Below, in pieces: positions 5,705 through 6,291 of a stretch of 6,291 bases of DNA (position 1 is its first letter; the number at the start of each line of letters is the position of its first letter). Under the pieces are notes generated by a model. That model saw only the letters and a list, made by a program, of their open reading frames with translations. It did not search any database and was not told the origin of the DNA. Origin of the DNA: Clostridia bacterium (GTDB lineage: Bacteria; Bacillota_A; Clostridia; Christensenellales; Borkfalkiaceae); the NCBI GenBank assembly GCA_017504735.1, contig JAFVQP010000010.1, positions 1 to 6,291 of the forward strand, read 5' to 3'. The translations under genes were made by a program, and so were the position numbers.

Positions 5705-6291
5705 ATGGCAAAACCTAGTAAAAATTTGAGAAACTTTTGTATTATTGCGCACATTGACCATGGTAAAAGTACGCTTGCTGACCGTTTGATGGAGCGTACT
5801 GGGCAGGTGTCCCAACGCGACATGGAAGAACAGCTTCTTGATAGTATGGATATTGAAAGAGAGCGTGGTATTACCATTAAATTAACCCCCGTGCGTATGT
5901 ATTATACGGCGAAAAATGGGCAGGAGTACGAGTTTAACCTTATCGATACCCCCGGCCACGTGGACTTCACATATGAAGTAAGCCGTTCGTTGGCTGCTTG
6001 TGAAGGTGCGATTTTGGTTGTGGACGCAACGCAAGGTGTAGAAGCGCAAACGCTTGCAAACGTATATCTCGCACTTGAAAACAACCTTGAAATTTTACCT
6101 GTTATCAACAAGATCGACTTGCCTAGCGCTCGTGTTGACGAGGTGAAGAAGGAAATTGAGGATTTGATTGGTTTGGATGCGGAAGGTGTGCCTTGTGTTT
6201 CCGCGAAGGAAGGTACGAATATCGAGGATTTGTTGGAAGCAATTACCGAGTATTTCCCTGCGCCTGACGGTGATACGGAAAAACCTTTAAA
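5705..6291 (+). CDS. lepA: Elongation factor 4 LepA (C-terminus cut by window edge)
   Basis: Ribosome-associated translational GTPase, related to EF-G, proposed to act in ribosome back-translocation, assembly or stress adaptation. The first 195 of about 600 residues are present and cover most of the G domain; the frame is open at the right edge. Motifs are G1 AHIDHGKS (15-22), switch I RERGITIK (52-59) with Thr 57, G3 DTPGH (81-85), G4 NKID (135-138) and G5 SAK (166-168). The run [15 protein letters not shown] (88-102) and the phrase [15 protein letters not shown] (112-126) are characteristic of LepA rather than EF-G, TypA or TetM. The ATG at 5705 has only a weak ribosome binding site (AAGG at 5694-5697, 7-nt spacing). 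It lies 26 nt after the LysR gene and is probably in the same transcription unit, although an unseen internal promoter cannot be excluded. Confidence 0.96.
   Translation, partial: MAKPSKNLRNFCIIAHIDHGKSTLADRLMERTGQVSQRDMEEQLLDSMDIERERGITIKLTPVRMYYTAKNGQEYEFNLIDTPGHVDFTYEVSRSLAACEGAILVVDATQGVEAQTLANVYLALENNLEILPVINKIDLPSARVDEVKKEIEDLIGLDAEGVPCVSAKEGTNIEDLLEAITEYFPAPDGDTEKPL

Overview
All recognisable genes in this window lie on the + strand, packed with short gaps or overlaps, and the coding strand is visibly richer in G than in C. The gene content (ECF-transporter genes followed by truA, strong GGAGG-type ribosome binding sites, mnmE, lepA, a Clostridia-style LysR regulator) points to a moderate-GC Firmicute, most likely an anaerobic Clostridia lineage. 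The exact taxon cannot be read from the sequence.

Left transcription unit (1-3287). The window opens inside ecfA2, which lacks its N-terminus including Walker A. It continues into ecfT (8-nt overlap), truA (27-nt gap) and an unrecognised membrane protein gene (26-nt gap). EcfA2 and EcfT are the energy-coupling module of an ECF vitamin/metal transporter; the ecfA2-ecfT-truA order is classical in Firmicutes. TruA makes pseudouridine 38-40 in tRNA anticodon arms. The membrane protein has about four hydrophobic segments and a roughly 90-residue polar tail carrying PYG-type and DPF/DEFFS repeats. The unit ends at a clear intrinsic terminator with a cTTCGg loop and eight T's.

Boundary (3225-3404). 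This 180-nt gap holds the terminator, then a near-consensus sigma-A-type promoter (TTTACA, 17 nt, TATAAT with extended -10), then a 10-bp perfect inverted repeat placed almost exactly at the predicted transcription start, then the mnmE ribosome binding site.

Right transcription unit (3310 to the end). mnmE (tRNA U34 modification GTPase), a full-length LysR-type regulator and lepA (elongation factor 4, cut by the window edge) follow with 26-27 nt gaps. Both units therefore combine translation and tRNA-modification functions with other genes.

I found no RNA genes, mobile elements, CRISPR arrays or signs of recent transfer. The window is mostly conserved housekeeping. The parts that deserve a second look are the tailed membrane protein, the inverted repeat at the mnmE start site, and the LysR gene sandwiched between two translation genes.
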